Assembly: GCF_029931775.1 (NCBI RefSeq)
Contig: NC_079318.1
Location: 54,786,659 to 54,850,658 of the forward strand
Source of the DNA: Euleptes europaea
Lineage: Eukaryota > Chordata > Lepidosauria > Squamata > Sphaerodactylidae
Direction of reading: 5' to 3'
Length of the DNA: 64,000 bases
Shown here: positions 10,898-23,582 of the stretch, in pieces
Layout: each line of letters begins with the position of its first letter
How positions within the stretch are numbered: position 1 is the stretch's first letter
Translations under genes and position numbers: made by a program
Notes under the pieces: generated by a model
Databases searched by the model: none
What the model saw: only the letters and a program-made list of their open reading frames with translations
What the model was told of the DNA's origin: nothing

Positions 10898-12127
10898 GCC
10901 ACAGGACACATACACATTCTGCTTGCACATATTAATTCATACCTCTAATGTAGATATCCTCCCCTTCTTCCAAGGAGCTCAGGGGTATTATACAATAGAG
11001 TTTTACCATAGAGTTTCCAACAACTCCTAGGGATGTGTGGCATCACTTTCAGATTTCTCCTGGAAGTGACATCACACTGTTGGCTTGATGGCCTTTTTGC
11101 TGTTTATTTTTCTCCTGCTATCGCTCCAAGCCCAGCACTCTAACCTCTATACCACAGTGCCTCTCAGCATGCAGGACTGTAGCCATTGAAGGCTAATACT
11201 AATTGTCCTTACTCATACAAATCTCACCAGGAAGGAAATACATCTTTAAAATAAAAAAAAATTCTTTTAAAATGGCCTTACAAATTACTTTGTAATGTAA
11301 TATAGTTTTTTTAATGCCACACTAAACCACCTCTTAAACATAATGAATTATATGAAGTCATCCAGTTTAAGAGACTCTCTTAAAGAGGTAATTTAATTCA
11401 AATAAGGTTATATACTACCAATTTCAGTGGCTAAAAAACGTTTATAGAGTGGGTAGCAGTACTGTTATGTTGCCTTAGGTTATTCTATAGATTCAAAGGC
11501 TCTTGCAGAGAAAGCTTAGCAAAAACACACTGCGGTCAGGCAAGAAATGCAGGATAGAAGTGGGTAGCAGCTTCTTTATAGCTAAACAATGATGATTAAA
11601 AAGCGAACAAGGAAATAAAATGTTGTAAGAAGGCTGACTCATGCTCCTTATAGTCCTCATAATGAGAAAACAGCTGCCACAAATTTACTAAAGCTTTTGG
11701 GCCCTCGTCGCTTTGCTCCCTAATTGTTAATTCCAGGGCTGTGTTTATGTTGCGATTCTATTCAAACACAAGAAAAAGTGCAGACTTTGGCACAGGATGT
11801 AGAACTCAGCTTTCCGATAGCCTCAATTTTAATTTTGGAAATGTAACCTTTCATTATTTATTTAACCATTTATACACCTCCTTTTGTCAAAAAAAATGAA
11901 ATAGAACTGAGGAGAATTTTCACGAGTGAATATTCTTGGTGAGAAAACAGGGGTTGGGGGGGGAGGGGAATGTTTTCCGAAAGACCATCCAAAACAATAC
12001 CCATTTGCACTGTGGTTCACTACCCTTCTCAATGGTTGTGTTGACATTTATTTATTAAAAATAGAATTCTTCAAATTCCATATTTGTCCAGCCAGCCAGG
12101 GTTCACAAAATAGCATCGTAGAACCAT
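10898..12127. other. Unique AT-rich sequence
   Basis: No gene. Poly-G near 11948-11958. Contains the candidate element at 11620-11850 listed separately. Confidence 0.5.
11620..11850. promoter_or_regulatory. Candidate conserved non-coding element
   Basis: Repeat-free DNA with ATAATGAGAAAACAGCTGCC (E-box CAGCTG), CCTAATTGTTAATTCC homeodomain pair and AAAGCTTTTGGGCCC. The look is that of gene-desert enhancers; conservation is untested. Confidence 0.25.
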
Positions 12128-12243
12128 ATAGCCACCACCCTCAAGACTTGAGCAAGGCTAACAATAGGATGTTTTGGAGGGCATTAATTCATAGGGTCGC
12201 CATAAATCAGAAGCCACTTGATGGCACTTCACACATGCACAGG
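12128..12243 (+). mobile_element. BovB (RTE) LINE 3' end
   Basis: Encodes QDLSKANNRMFWRALIHRVA, the C-terminus of BovB ORF2, then the tail AGGGTCGCCATAAATCAGAA and CTTGATGGCACTTCACACA. Diverged but frame partly open. Confidence 0.85.
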
Positions 12244-12384
12244 TAATGACATTATGAAGAAATATCAGACTGAGATTAATACTCCTTGCCATCACTCTGA
12301 ATAGATGAGAAAAGTGAAATTTCAGAGTCACGAGAGAGGACTGCCTCAGAGAGGCAGAATTTGGCTATAGATATCCATGCACTC

Positions 12385-12790
12385 ACAACTCAGATTAGAT
12401 TACTGCAACATGTACGAGATGGGACTATTTTTAGGATGGATGAAAAACTCCAGTTGGCATTGAAAAACTCCAATTTGATAGATGAAAAACTCAAGCTGGC
12501 CATAGCATTATTGTCGATGGGTTCGAGCTAAACAGCACATCTTGCAGGTATTAGAAGATCTTCATTGGCTACCAACTAATTTCTGGGCCCTGTTCAAATT
12601 CTGGTTATTATCTTCAAGGCCCAAATGGCTTAGAACCAGGATATCTAAAAGGCTGCCTTCTTCTGTTATGTTCCTTCCTGTCTGTTGAGGTTATCTTCTT
12701 AGGCCCTGCTCAGACCCTCTCAGAGGTGAGACAAGTTACAGCTAGGAGCAGGGGCTTTTCATTTGTGTCACAAAGCTGTGGGTAGCAATA
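12385..12790 (+). mobile_element. L2 LINE fragment
   Basis: GATTACTGCAACATGTACGA ... GAAGATCTTCATTGGCTACC ... TTCTGGTTATTATCTTCAAGG ... CTTAGAACCAGGATATCTAAA: the L2 ORF2 C-terminal region (compare DLHWLP). It carries a local GATGAAAAACTC duplication near 12439-12493. Confidence 0.75.
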
Positions 12791-12830
12791 ACTTTGCACA
12801 GGTCCATTGCAAGCATTCATGGGAAACTGA

Positions 12831-13434
12831 GGTCATTTATGCATGGGTACTTGAGCTCACATTCGCCCCCTGTCTGACTCAGTTGTTCCTTGGAGTTCTG
12901 CTTGTGTTTTCCATCCATTAGAAATGACCTCACTGCCAGCCCTCGCAATGTTCGGGTCATCTTCCCATTCCTCTGTTAACCCTACACTTCCTTCTCCCCT
13001 GAGCTCAGCCCGGCTGAAACCTCCGTGCAGAAGGCAAAGCACGGGCCACAGGAAGATTGGCATCTCTCACAGCCAATCACAAAGCAGCGTGTAAAGAGGT
13101 GGGAATTCAAATGCTTCCTGCTTCCTTGGGGCTCTTTCTGAGCAAAAGAAAGGCTTTTAAAAACGGAGGCTTTGGATTTCTCCCCCCCCCTTCTTTCAGA
13201 TTGCTCCGTTTTTTGTTTTTTGTTCTTAAAAGGCTATTTTATGGGGCAATTGGGTTTGGGGGTGGGAAATCTTCTCTCGCAGCGAGCTCTGCAAAGAAAC
13301 CAATTACAAAGCAGCATTTAAAGGGGTGGGGCTTGATTTGAGCTTGGAGAGAGCTCGGTGCAGAGATTCCCAACTGGAAAGTGTGGATCCAGCTGGCAGC
13401 GAACCTCAGGTATAACACCCATGCATAAATGACC
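12831..13434. mobile_element. Harbinger-like MITE, 604 bp, TGA flanks
   Basis: Termini GGTCATTTATGCATGGGT and ACCCATGCATAAATGACC are exact inverted copies, flanked by TGA at 12828-12830 and 13435-13437. The interior has a direct repeat of about 33 bp: CAATCACAAAGCAGCGTGT (from 13074) and CAATTACAAAGCAGCATTT (from 13300). No transposase frame. The same termini appear at 41388 and 53645. Confidence 0.75.
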
Positions 13435-13440
13435 TGACTT

Positions 13441-13978
13441 TTCCCATGACTCTTGGGTACGGATGGGGCCATTACAGACTGTGAAAAGTAAGTACTTTTA
13501 AAATTCTTCCGGGGGGCATTTTTCAAGGCAGAGTCACCAAATTTGCAGCATAGCTGCAAGGGACTCTCCTTGCATGAACCTCTCCTCCATAGAGAAGCAT
13601 TGTAAAGTGATGCTTCTCTATGGAGGAGGGGGGCAACCCCTTCAGGACCCCATAAAATTGGACCCCCTGACCCAATCTTCACCAAACGTTGGGGTTCATG
13701 CAAGGAGAGTTCCTTGAAACTTCCCCTGAAAATTTGGGAACTCTACCTCCAAAAATGCCTCCCCCAGAGGTCATTAAAAAATCCCCTTAGGGAAAAGCCT
13801 GGGGAAAGCCGAAGCTGAAAAAAGCCGAATACCTATTCGGCTGATTTGGCGATCAGCTATCCAGCTTTGGCTTTATTCCCAGTTGTAATATTTGGGTTAA
13901 ATTAAACCTGAAAGAACCCAAAAAGGTATTTTTGGGGTTTATTTTTGGTTCGAGTTTATCGATATGCACAACCCAGTT
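13441..13978. repeat. Unclassified hairpin-rich repeat
   Basis: Holds a perfect 16-bp stem (13584-13599 with 13611-13626, CCTCCATAGAGAAGCA). Outer arms at about 13559-13579 and 13693-13713 (GGTTCATGCAAGGAGAG) surround it, and a small AGCCGAAT/ATTCGGCT stem lies near 13823-13842. Ends with GATATGCACAACCC. Whether it is interspersed is inferred. Confidence 0.4.
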
Positions 13979-14729
13979 TAGTAGTAAAGAATCCAGCTCA
14001 AGGTTTTTTGTTTTTTTTAAATCATACAACGAGACTCAAAATCTGACCCCTGGTAAAGCCCTCCCCCAAAGTCTACAGCTTTCAAGAGGCCTGATCTGGC
14101 CTTATTGCATAGGACCTCTTTTGGACATCCAGCCAGTTGTATGGAACGTGTCTGATATAATTAGAACCACACTACTGACATTAGAAAAAAGATAGTTCCA
14201 AAGACTGCCAGCAGCTCAAGTCTGTAGTTTTTAATTTCTGTATGATCTAAGTTGAGACATGAATCACTCCAAGTCTGCAAGTGAGTAGAGGAAGTAACAG
14301 TTCCTCTAAAAACAACAACTGAATATTCTACCTTGGCTTTAATCAACAAATATGTAAGAGTAAGCAGATGTTCCTTGCCTGCTTATTTCCCCATGGAGTA
14401 AGCATACAGGGAATGGATAGACTCCTGCCTCAACTCCCACGTCCCCTTTATTCATCGGCAAGTGATGCTGAGCTCTTACAGACCTATAACAAATGACTAC
14501 TTCACTTTTCCTGCCAACAGTAAAGAGGAAGCAGAGGAGGACAGACAGGAAGTCTTTCTGAGAGAATGGCCTCATGGGACTAATTCTGGTGAAGAAGATA
14601 ACACAGTCTGTGACTGATGGCCATTTCAAAAGCTATGCATTACCCACACAAAAACACTTTCATCATGATAAAGCATGCAAGCCAACACCTAGATACATAT
14701 AATGATCACACATATGCCTGTTTTGTTCT
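13979..14729. other. Unique sequence
   Basis: Nothing recognised; AT-rich. Confidence 0.5.
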
Positions 14730-14932
14730 TAGGGTTGCAACCTCCAGGTACCAGCTGGAGATCTCCTGATATTACAACTGATCTCCAGCCGATAGAGATC
14801 AGTTCACCTGGAGAAAATGGCTGCATTGGCAATTGGACTCTATGGCATTGAAGCCCCTCCCCAAACCCTGCCCTCCTCAGGCTCCACCCCAAAAACCTCC
14901 TGCTAATGGTGAAGAGGGACCTGGCAACCCTA
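14730..14932 (+). mobile_element. hAT MITE, TAGGGTTGCC family
   Basis: TAGGGTTGCAACC ... GGCAACCCTA; flanks tttgttct (14722-14729) and tttgttgt (14933-14940) match at 7 of 8. Confidence 0.85.
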
Positions 14933-15068
14933 TTTGTTGTCACTACACCTTCAGAGAGGCTACAGTCACTGGAGAGTAACATCTGAACTGGATATGGCAT
15001 TTAAGAAGAGTCACAGTGGACTCTACCAATGGTCCATCTAATAGCCTATTTGGCATAGGATCATCAGA

Positions 15069-15279
15069 TAGGGTTGCCAGGCTTGGCAACCAGCAGGAGG
15101 GGTGGGGACATGGGGGCATATGGCATTGGTAGCGGTGCTGCTGACATCACTATGTCACTTCCAGGTTGTACCTGGAAGTGATGTACCAGTGCAGAGGCCT
15201 GCTACCACTTGGAATGGTGACAGCCAATAGCAACGATCGGCAGGAGGCTTCCCACCACAGCAGGAGGCCTGGCAACCCA
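15069..15279. mobile_element. Related hAT-like MITE, second subfamily
   Basis: TAGGGTTGCCAGG and CCTGGCAACCCA inverted ends, but an unrelated interior with its own stem (CACTTCCAGGTTGTACCTGG). Flanks do not match well. Confidence 0.6.
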
Positions 15280-15600
15280 TGACTCCCATGACTCCATAAC
15301 CACATCTTGTGGCAGTGAAATCTATAAATAAATTATTTGCTGTATGTGTAAGAATGTCTTTTGTCTCTCCTAAATCTACTACCAATCAATTTTGCTGGGT
15401 GACTCCAAATTCTAATTCTACACAAGAAAGAAAAACCTTTCTTTGCCCATTTCTCTGCATCATTCATGGTATTATAATCTGATATCATGTACTGCTTAGT
15501 TATCTTTTGCCTAAACTAAAAAGTTCCGAATGCATTAGTCTTTTCTGTGCCAAATGAGGGAAGATCCTCCAACCTTTTAATCATTTTGGATGCTCTTTTT
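15280..15600 (-). mobile_element. Old CR1 fragment, reverse
   Basis: CCACATCTTGTGGCAGTGAA, GTAAGAATGTCTTTTGTCTC and TTTAATCATTTTGGATGCTC follow the landmarks of the CR1 3' coding and UTR region in reverse; strongly diverged. Confidence 0.65.
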
Positions 15601-17633
15601 TGGGGGGAGGGGTTTGCAGCCCTACGAAGTCCTGTGTCAAACAAGGTACTTTAACTTTTTATCTCCCTGATTTGTTTCTCCATTTTAGCATCACTATTGG
15701 AATTTTGAGTAAGAGGAATAATAATATGTTCTCAGTACTAGATTACTTTTCCGGCCTGGTATTTCTTCCCATGGCAGTTTTGTGGAGGAATTTGTTCCTT
15801 TTTATTTTTCTAGTTTATTGATCCCTCTGCACGTTGACATGTAGAGAAAACATTCCCTGATCTGCCCTTCTTTTCTTTTTCTGATTTCTTTCTTTCTGGA
15901 GAAAAAGGTACCTGATGATATATCAGGAACATTTGCGCATTTGGTCGTGCACTACAATTACCTTAACATGATATAATTATGTTCTAAAACACTATGTACT
16001 TACTCTGTAGCTGAATTAGCATAACGGTAATTTCATTATACTTTATCAACTTGGGAGGCCAGCAACCAAATCCCAGCTCATCAGGGAATGTACTGAATGG
16101 CCAGAAGCAATTCATTATCTCCCAGCTTCTGTATTATTGGAATAATAATGACCTACCTCCCAAGATGGAGTGCTGAGAGAAATCATAAGGATCCTATAAA
16201 ACAGTATAGCTGTGATTGATATTCTAGGAGATGTGCATTGATAAGGGATAGTATTTGGGGTGTAGACCACAAAATGATGTTAAATGAATGGTGCCTAGGT
16301 CTTCATTGAGAACAGGAGTATCCAAACTACAGAGGAAAACCTGCCAACCATCAGACCCTTTTCCTCTGGCACTCTGGGGCTTCTCAGAGCCCTGATTAGC
16401 TCTGTGTCTCTAACAGCACATACCCGGAGGTTTAATATCAGTGTGCTTGAAGTGACATGGAGCCAGCACTATGCATGTCTCAGAAGCTGTCTGCAAAGGG
16501 TGACCCTATCCTCCTTTACAGGTCCTACAGCCACTTGGGAAGATGTAGCATAATGATGGGGCAGATTCCACCCTCATGCTTGCCTGGCCTACCAAATACT
16601 TATGTCAATGTGGTCCTCAGAACAAACAGGTTGGATGCCCTGGTCTAGAAGATATGTTGAACTCTGCCTCATGAAGGAGAGATGTTACCAACCCTACCAC
16701 TTGAGGTAGCAGTTGTATATGTATGTGTATGTGTGGGTTGCATATTTAAATTTTCTCCCATCTAGAAAAGTATGTTGGGGGTAGGGAAGATAGGGGGTCA
16801 TCCTTCTTCCCGACATTCTCATTTTGTCTGTATGGTGGTGACTAAGATTACTAACCCTAATCCCAGATAATGATCCTTAAAGTCTGAAACCTGGAGTTTG
16901 AAGAAAACCTAGCTTTGGAAAATGTGGGGTAGAGCATTATAGCATCCTGGAAAAGATGTGAGTATCCTAAAATGCCCCAGGTGCTGTTTCTAAGGCTTCA
17001 AATAACTAGAAATGCTGTACATAAGCAGCAAATGTTGTCTGCCTTTGTTTGTTAAAATCTTATTAAAATATCCACCAGAGATGAAACAATAAGTGGTGAT
17101 TCAAAAGCCCCTGGCATGTAGGCATTACTTTATTAAATCTAAAACTTAATTAAACCTAATAAGTATAGCCCACATGCCATGGCCTTTCAAATCACAAGTT
17201 GTTGATTGACCTTAGAATTCAAATGGCAAAGTCTTTCAAATTCGTTGCATTGTTCAGCAGCAACCCATCTATGACATAAAAGCATCTGAACCAGCAATCT
17301 CCAACCTTGTTGAGCCTGTAGGCACATGTGGAACTTTGAGAAAGGGTAGTAGGACTGGTAAAAATGGACAATATGTGAATGCAATCAGAAACCATTTGGA
17401 GGTTCCAAACCTAGCATCCTCCTGCCTCCTATGGGAGTAACTAATTCTGAATGGGGTGATGATGCCTCCTGGGGTTTTCTGAAGCATCTCCTGCTCCAGC
17501 GTCAGAAAGCCAAGACTGACTCTTTGCTTGGGGGAAGAAGGAACCTAGACCCAGAAAACCCATCAGGTGGCACCTTGGTGCCCATTGCAGTGGCACTGCT
17601 GCCTGCCTAGGCCTACTGGGAGGGAAGAAGAAG
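15601..17633. other. Unique sequence
   Basis: No gene recognised over 2 kb; short frames lack domains. Includes the candidate element at 17030-17260. Confidence 0.5.
17030..17260. promoter_or_regulatory. Candidate conserved non-coding element
   Basis: Repeat-free and AT-rich with GCCTTTGTTTGTTAAAATC (forkhead/SOX-like), AAACTTAATTAAACC and GTTGTTGATTGACC. Motif reading only. Confidence 0.2.
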
Positions 17634-17911
17634 AGGAGGAGTTGGAGTTGGTTTTTATACCCTGATTTTTTCCCTACCTTTTAAGGAGTTCAAACTGGTT
17701 TACATTCACAATCCTTTCCTCTCCCCACAATCGGCACCTTGTGAGGTAGGTGGGAGCCAAGAGATTTCTGAGAGAACTGTGACTGGCTCAAGGTCACCCA
17801 TGTGGAGGAGTGGGGAATCGAGTCCACTGTTCATGTGAAGGAGTGGGGGATCAAACCCAGTTCTCCAGATTAGAGTCCACCGCTGTTAACCACTACACCA
17901 TGCTGGCTCTC
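17634..17911 (-). mobile_element. tRNA-headed SINE (GCCAGC type), reverse, long form
   Basis: GAAGAAGAAGAGGAGG tail, body TCACAATCCTTTCCTCTCCC, two reverse B-box blocks (GGGGAATCGAGTCC, GGGGGATCAAACCC) and reverse A box GTTAACCACTACACCATGC. Confidence 0.8.
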
Positions 17912-19437
17912 AGATTATGATCAGCCACAGACATCAAGAGTCATAGGACAGCAGAGGAGTGAACAACCCATATAAGTCAGCACTGCAGCTGAACGACAAC
18001 AGTTAATCACTGAATTTTCCTCCAAGGTTTTTAACTTGTCAGGAGTGCTTAATCTCTAATGTCAGCATTTTCAAGTTCAAATGTAGATCATTTATTAAAT
18101 AGAAACGAATAGTTCGGCAGCCTGCTTGTTTTAATGTATAGCCTCCAATTTGGACTTCTAAATACTACTTATCAAACGAAAATAACTGCAATTGACATCG
18201 TGCAGTTCTGGAAAGAGACAAACATGACAAGTAAACATTCGTTCTCTGGTTTTAATGCAGGAGAAAGAAGTCAAAACTCATGTGGACTAATATTTTCCAA
18301 GCCAGGCTGGAAGACTTCCTATTGCCTTCCTGTTGTAATGATGTTGGCGTGGGAGTTGGTCTTTTTTGTTTAGCTTGCTTTAAAAGGAACTCCTCTTGGG
18401 TATGCCTATAATTTAACTGGAAAGGGGTGAAAAACTCAAGGTTCCCCTCTCCCATGATGTTTTACGGTCTTCACTACAAAGGGATGCTGTCTGGCGGATA
18501 TGCAGTCAATAAAAAATATTTCTTTTGTAGCAGAGTACAGTGGGGAAGCTTCTTTGATGGACTGCTAAAAAGCTATTAAGCCAAGGACCTTCACATACCG
18601 CAGATCCACCTCTCCAGTTCCACAGCGTAGAAAACAATCCCCGTTTTGCACATGAACAAGAGTGGAATAACTTAGTCCACCAGTTACATAAATCATGTTT
18701 GATTACTTGACCTAACAACTTTGATCCAACTTGATGGATCACACATCCTCACTTGATGATGGACACAACATCAACTGAACCATGGAACAGCTCAATTCAC
18801 ATCCATTATCCACAGGCACTAGGGAGAGTGGACAAGCAACCATATAAATAAATCAAACACAAAAACTTCATAATACCTTTTTTAAAGAATAACCAAAATG
18901 ACACAAAACAGTTTGTCTCAATAAAAGATATTATGTGGCTTTCGTTCTGGGGCTTTGCTTTGGACTAGCGTGACTCCCTGCAAGCTCCATGTAGATGAGG
19001 GCAGTCATATCACTCTTACCCACCCCATTGTCCCCCAAGAGAAAAGGCAGAGCAACTAGATACATGGATAGATAGGGAGGGAGGGAGATAATAGATAAAA
19101 AGGGGGGAATAAATAAATGCAATTGGCCCAGTTATGTGGCAATTAATTCAGACACATTTTCAAGCAACATGGGATTGTACCACAAATATGTGGCTCCCAC
19201 AGCACTGTGCATACATATGAATGATGACAGTGCTATCTCCCGTGGCCATGATGTGCCATGCTGCACACTATGGTTGCAATAAAGATTGGTAGAGAGTAAG
19301 AAGGGATGGGAGATACAAAACAATAGCAGTCAGTAGTGAATGCCAGGGAGATGAGACAAGTTGGTAACTTTACACTGGAAGACATCTTCTGAAATAATTC
19401 CAGAAGATAGCCATCATAGTTTGTTACGGCAAAACTA
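17912..19437. other. Unique sequence
   Basis: No gene recognised. The stretch 18000-18300 is repeat-free with TTTATTAAATAGAAACG, AAACGAAAATAACTGCAATT and ACAAGTAAACATTCG (forkhead-like), a further weak regulatory candidate. Confidence 0.5.
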
Positions 19438-19640
19438 AGCAGGAGCCTTGTGGCATTTTGAAGAAGACTAAAACTATTTTTTTCCATCGCAAGCTTTTGT
19501 GAATGAAAGACTGCTTTGTCACCTGCATCTGTCAAAGTGGACTGTTCACAAAAAAATGTGTAAGTCTTAAAAGAGCCCCAAGGCTCCTGCTTAGATCTGC
19601 TTCTTCTGGTAGTTCTTCTGTGACCCTCTCTAGTCTTTGA
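19438..19640. repeat. Unclassified AAGGTGCTACTGGACTC-type repeat
   Basis: GAGCCTTGTGGCATTTTGAA, AGACTAAAACTATTTTTTTCC, GCAAGCTTTTGTGAATGAAA; related to 25808 and 63784. Possibly a DNA-element derivative. Confidence 0.5.
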
Positions 19641-19839
19641 CACAAATTGTTTTCATCTCTTGAAGCATATTCCTGCCACCATGGCAACCAGTCAGTTCAA
19701 GAAGCCCCACTGCAGAATCCATCAGTTTTGGCCTGTGACAGCTAACAAATTCAGAGGAGGCCTTTCTCTGTACTAGTGACCTGTGAAAAAGGGAACTCCC
19801 TCCTAAAAGGTTAGCCAAAAGCCATCAGCATAAGCTTTT

Positions 19840-20015
19840 AGGAAAGCCTTTTTTTCTGACATGTTGTAATGTGTGTTTTAAATGATACTTTGCTCTTTGA
19901 ATTGCCATTTGCCATTTTAGTTTAGTGCATTTTACGGTTAGGCTTTAGTTGCCTCAGCTCCACTTGGTGAAAGATGGCCTATAAATATTTTAATGGATAA
20001 AAAAATAAATAAACT
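19840..20015 (+). mobile_element. L2-like LINE 3' end
   Basis: CATTTTACGGTTAGGCTTTAG, GATGGCCTATAAATATTTT and an AAATAAATAAA tail. Confidence 0.5.
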
Positions 20016-20229
20016 ATTTGGTAAAGACTGGGAATTTGCCTTAAAAAATGAAAGATGAGATTCTCACAAATCTGCTGGCTACACAAGAAATTAGGCTTCA
20101 GAATGTTTTTAGGTTTCTGGTTCAGATGCTCTAAAATTCTCCACAAAAAGCATCTCTGTCCTGATGCAGCTGCAGAGAAAATACCAAACTCAGAGCAACA
20201 ACAGAAACAGGGATCTAAAGGACTGCCCG

Positions 20230-20575
20230 CTCCTATATGAACCTACCCTTTTATGACCATTTAATAAAGTCCTTGTTAGAGTGTCCCAGCTTTTCAAAGG
20301 GAGACAGGCTGCAACCAGAGGGAAGGGCCTTCTCTGTAATGGCACCAAACTACATTTATGAAACTCATTCTCAGAGACACTCACCTTGTGACACCTCTGT
20401 TGGCCTTTATGCACCAGGGGAGATTGATCTGATGTTGCTGTTTTAATTACTATGCAACAGATTGATTTTTATTGTAGTTAGTTTTTATTGATGTTGTTAT
20501 TAGCTTTTATTAATTAGCTGCCTTGAATAGTCTCTGAATTGAAAGGCAGGATATAAATCTCTTAAATCAGACAAA
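20230..20575 (+). mobile_element. L2 LINE 3' end
   Basis: GGAAGGGCCTTCTCTGTAAT, GCACCAAACTACATTTATG, then GCTGCCTTGAATAGTCTCTG and GGCAGGATATAAATCTC: L2 C-terminal coding and 3' UTR landmarks in order. Confidence 0.7.
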
Positions 20576-23574
20576 AGGTATCACTTCCCAGTGCCAGTTT
20601 ACATGAGAGGAGCGTTCCAGTTTTTACTTAGTTCACTTGCCAATGTATTCACATATGGTTGCTATGCGGGGACATGTGGGGGCAGGGGCATAGATTTTCC
20701 AATTTTGGGGGGGCTGGGTCAGAGACATTGCTATGACATCATAGGGAGAAACCAGTGACATCACAGAGAGGGGCCTCCATTGCCACTATCTATGGAGGCA
20801 GGGCCATGGGGGATTTAGGGAGGGGCTCGCCAGAAATTTTGGGGGGCCCAGTCACCCCCAGGCACTCCCCAACAACACCCCTGGGCTGGGCCAAACCTAG
20901 GAAAAGGTGGGAGTTGGCCAGTGGTTATAGTGGTATCTCAGCAATCTCCTATACTATAGTGTCCTGTTTTTGAAATCCACTTTTAGGATAGTCACTTTAA
21001 CATCTGCCAATATACGTACTGTGTGCATAGGACAAACTAATGGTCACAAATTTGATACAAAGAAAAGAAACACAGAAAAACCTATAAGGAAACATTTTTT
21101 AACTTTTCCCCGACATTCATTTACAGGAGTCTTGTTTCTGCCTTATTCATAAGGGTGACTTAGTACTGAAATTTACTAAATTATGGCATCACAGTCAGAT
21201 GCCTTCATTTGGTAAATGCTTGGTTGAAGTCTCTGAGCCAGGGCAGAATACAAAACAGTTGCTGAGCATTCAATTTTTGAGCAATATACAGAGTTCAATG
21301 TAGTAGCAATCTTCTTCTCACTGCAAACTCATATCCTGTGAGTACAAGCACATTTTGAGACAATTCAGAACAGTGCCCATAGCCATGATCCCAAAGAAAA
21401 CCCACAGTTATGCCGCCTAGGATTTTATGTACAGGAGGAATCTTCAGCATCAGAAAGGACTTTCCTCTTTCTAATTACAAATCTATCTATGGCAAATTAA
21501 ATGGAATGGTGGACTGAAAACAATTCAAAGGAAAATATCCAGATTCTGAAGGAGGAGAAATTACATATAAAAAATAGGAGAGGGGTAGCCATATTAATCA
21601 TAACATCAGGATACAAAGATTTCCAACACACACAAACTTACCTAAACATTAAAAAGAATCTTGAACACAGTCTGAATATTCTGGCCTGTAGTGTACACAT
21701 CAGATGTTATATTTAGGTCCTTGGCAAATATGTGTGAATATCTGCTGGGACAGGCTTGCCTGGATTGTGCAGGCAGGGTGTAATCCTTGCAGCTTCTAAC
21801 TTTTTGTAATAGCATTTCAAATTTGCCAAAGTGTTGTATAGCTTTTTTTATCCAAACAACCACTATGCAAAGTAAGCCACAGTGCAATAATACTATTATA
21901 TGCTTGAAACCGGTTCATGTTATTTGTAGATGCCTAGGTGGTGAACAATTGTCAATACATACCTACCTGACCAACTCTTTAGAGTGTAGACATTTTAAAA
22001 AGAATGCTTAACAGGCTTACTGGGGGCATTAATTAGTTTTTAAAAGGAACTGGTTCAGCATCCACTTCAGCAAACCTAGAAAATCACAGGATTGAAGAAG
22101 ACACAAAATATCTATCTACCAAAAGAATCTCCTAATCCTATAGCAATACACATACACAACACAAGCCTTTATTGGCATATATTATAGCAATACATTTGTG
22201 CAGGTGTGTTATGGGTATTTTAATACACTGTCAAATATTTTGCAATAGTTTCATTTGGCTTGGCTTCTTCAAGTGGCTTTTCTAGGTGATACAGTGTTTC
22301 AAACTAAACGTTTATAATATGGTGGGGGGACTGGGCTGCACAAGGAAGTACTGAGATCCATGTGTTTCATCGCAGAAAAAGATCAGTTCTGATTCTTATC
22401 TTCACAGGCACATGAAAAATGGTGCCTTGTCCTCAGCCTTCTTAGAAAGTTATTTAATAAAGAACTTGAAACCATTATCAATATTTACCAAAGAAATGCT
22501 CAAGAGCTGAGTTATGTGTTTTGAAATTCAGTGAAGGCCTGCACCATTGAAGCAACAATGATAGGAAGTATAGTTGACATTTTCCAAATATAAAAACCAG
22601 ATGATGGAAAGTTTAATTTCTGTGAATTGGAGCAGTAGCTCAGCAGTCTACACAAGACATATGGGAGTAGTGTCTAGGCAGCAGGGTGCACAAAAAAGAA
22701 GAACATTCTCAGCACTTGTGGAAAACTAAGTTCACATTATTTAACTAGTGCCTCCAGTTTAATTACAGATCAACTGAACCTGGAAATATCCAATATTTCA
22801 TCCAAGGAATACATCTAGAAGTATGACATATTTGTGATTGGTTCTCTTTGGCCCATTACCATTGTTCATGTAGATCCTCCTCATGGTGTGGGGCATGTTC
22901 AAAATTCATATGTTCTGAAACTATCACTAACTCAAGGCTCTATCTGCAGATTGGAAAGCCCCAGTTTTCTGGTCACATATTTGGGACTAAGATTTGTGAT
23001 CTCTCTGGTAGAAAGCATGGCTTTCACTGAGGCTGACGCCCTGAGTCTTTGAATTTTGCCAATGAAACACAGCAGAGGTGATTTCCCTATTTGTCAGATA
23101 AATTGCCTGCCAAGTGGAGGATTCTAAATTTAAAATAGAGGAAGGTAGTTAAAAGTGAGTATGTTTAACTTTTCAAAAGAATATGTTGGTCACAGTGTTT
23201 TAGATTATTATTTTTGCCTTCACAACATTATAACAAAAATTGTTTTCCTAACATCTCTCACATCTTTAATGATCTCCAAAAGTTCATCCTGGGAAAATGA
23301 CCCATCGGATAAAAACATAATCATAAACCTTAGTGGGAAAACTAAGTTTGAATTTCAGTGAATGCTGCTGCCTTCATTTGCTTGTTCTCTAGGAGTATAA
23401 GAAGAGTGGAGGAAGAGAAAACTTGTATTGATAAGGTTACAGAGAGAATCTGTCTTTTAACTGCACAATATTCTCTAAGAGGATGATGACTAATATAATA
23501 CTAGAGGGATGCACCTCAAATGGTAGGAATGTGTATGGAAAGTGTGTGAATTTCAGCTTCCCACATTGTTCTGT
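20576..23574. other. Unique sequence
   Basis: Three kilobases without a recognisable gene. 20690-20890 is G-rich with CATCATAGGGAGAAACC and CAGTGACATCACAGAGAGG, possibly an unclassified repeat. The rest is AT-rich and unique. Confidence 0.5.
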
Positions 23575-23582
23575 GCTAGTGC

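Noticed and set aside
13239-13703. 154-codon minus frame
   Set aside because: Crosses from a MITE into a hairpin repeat; no domain.
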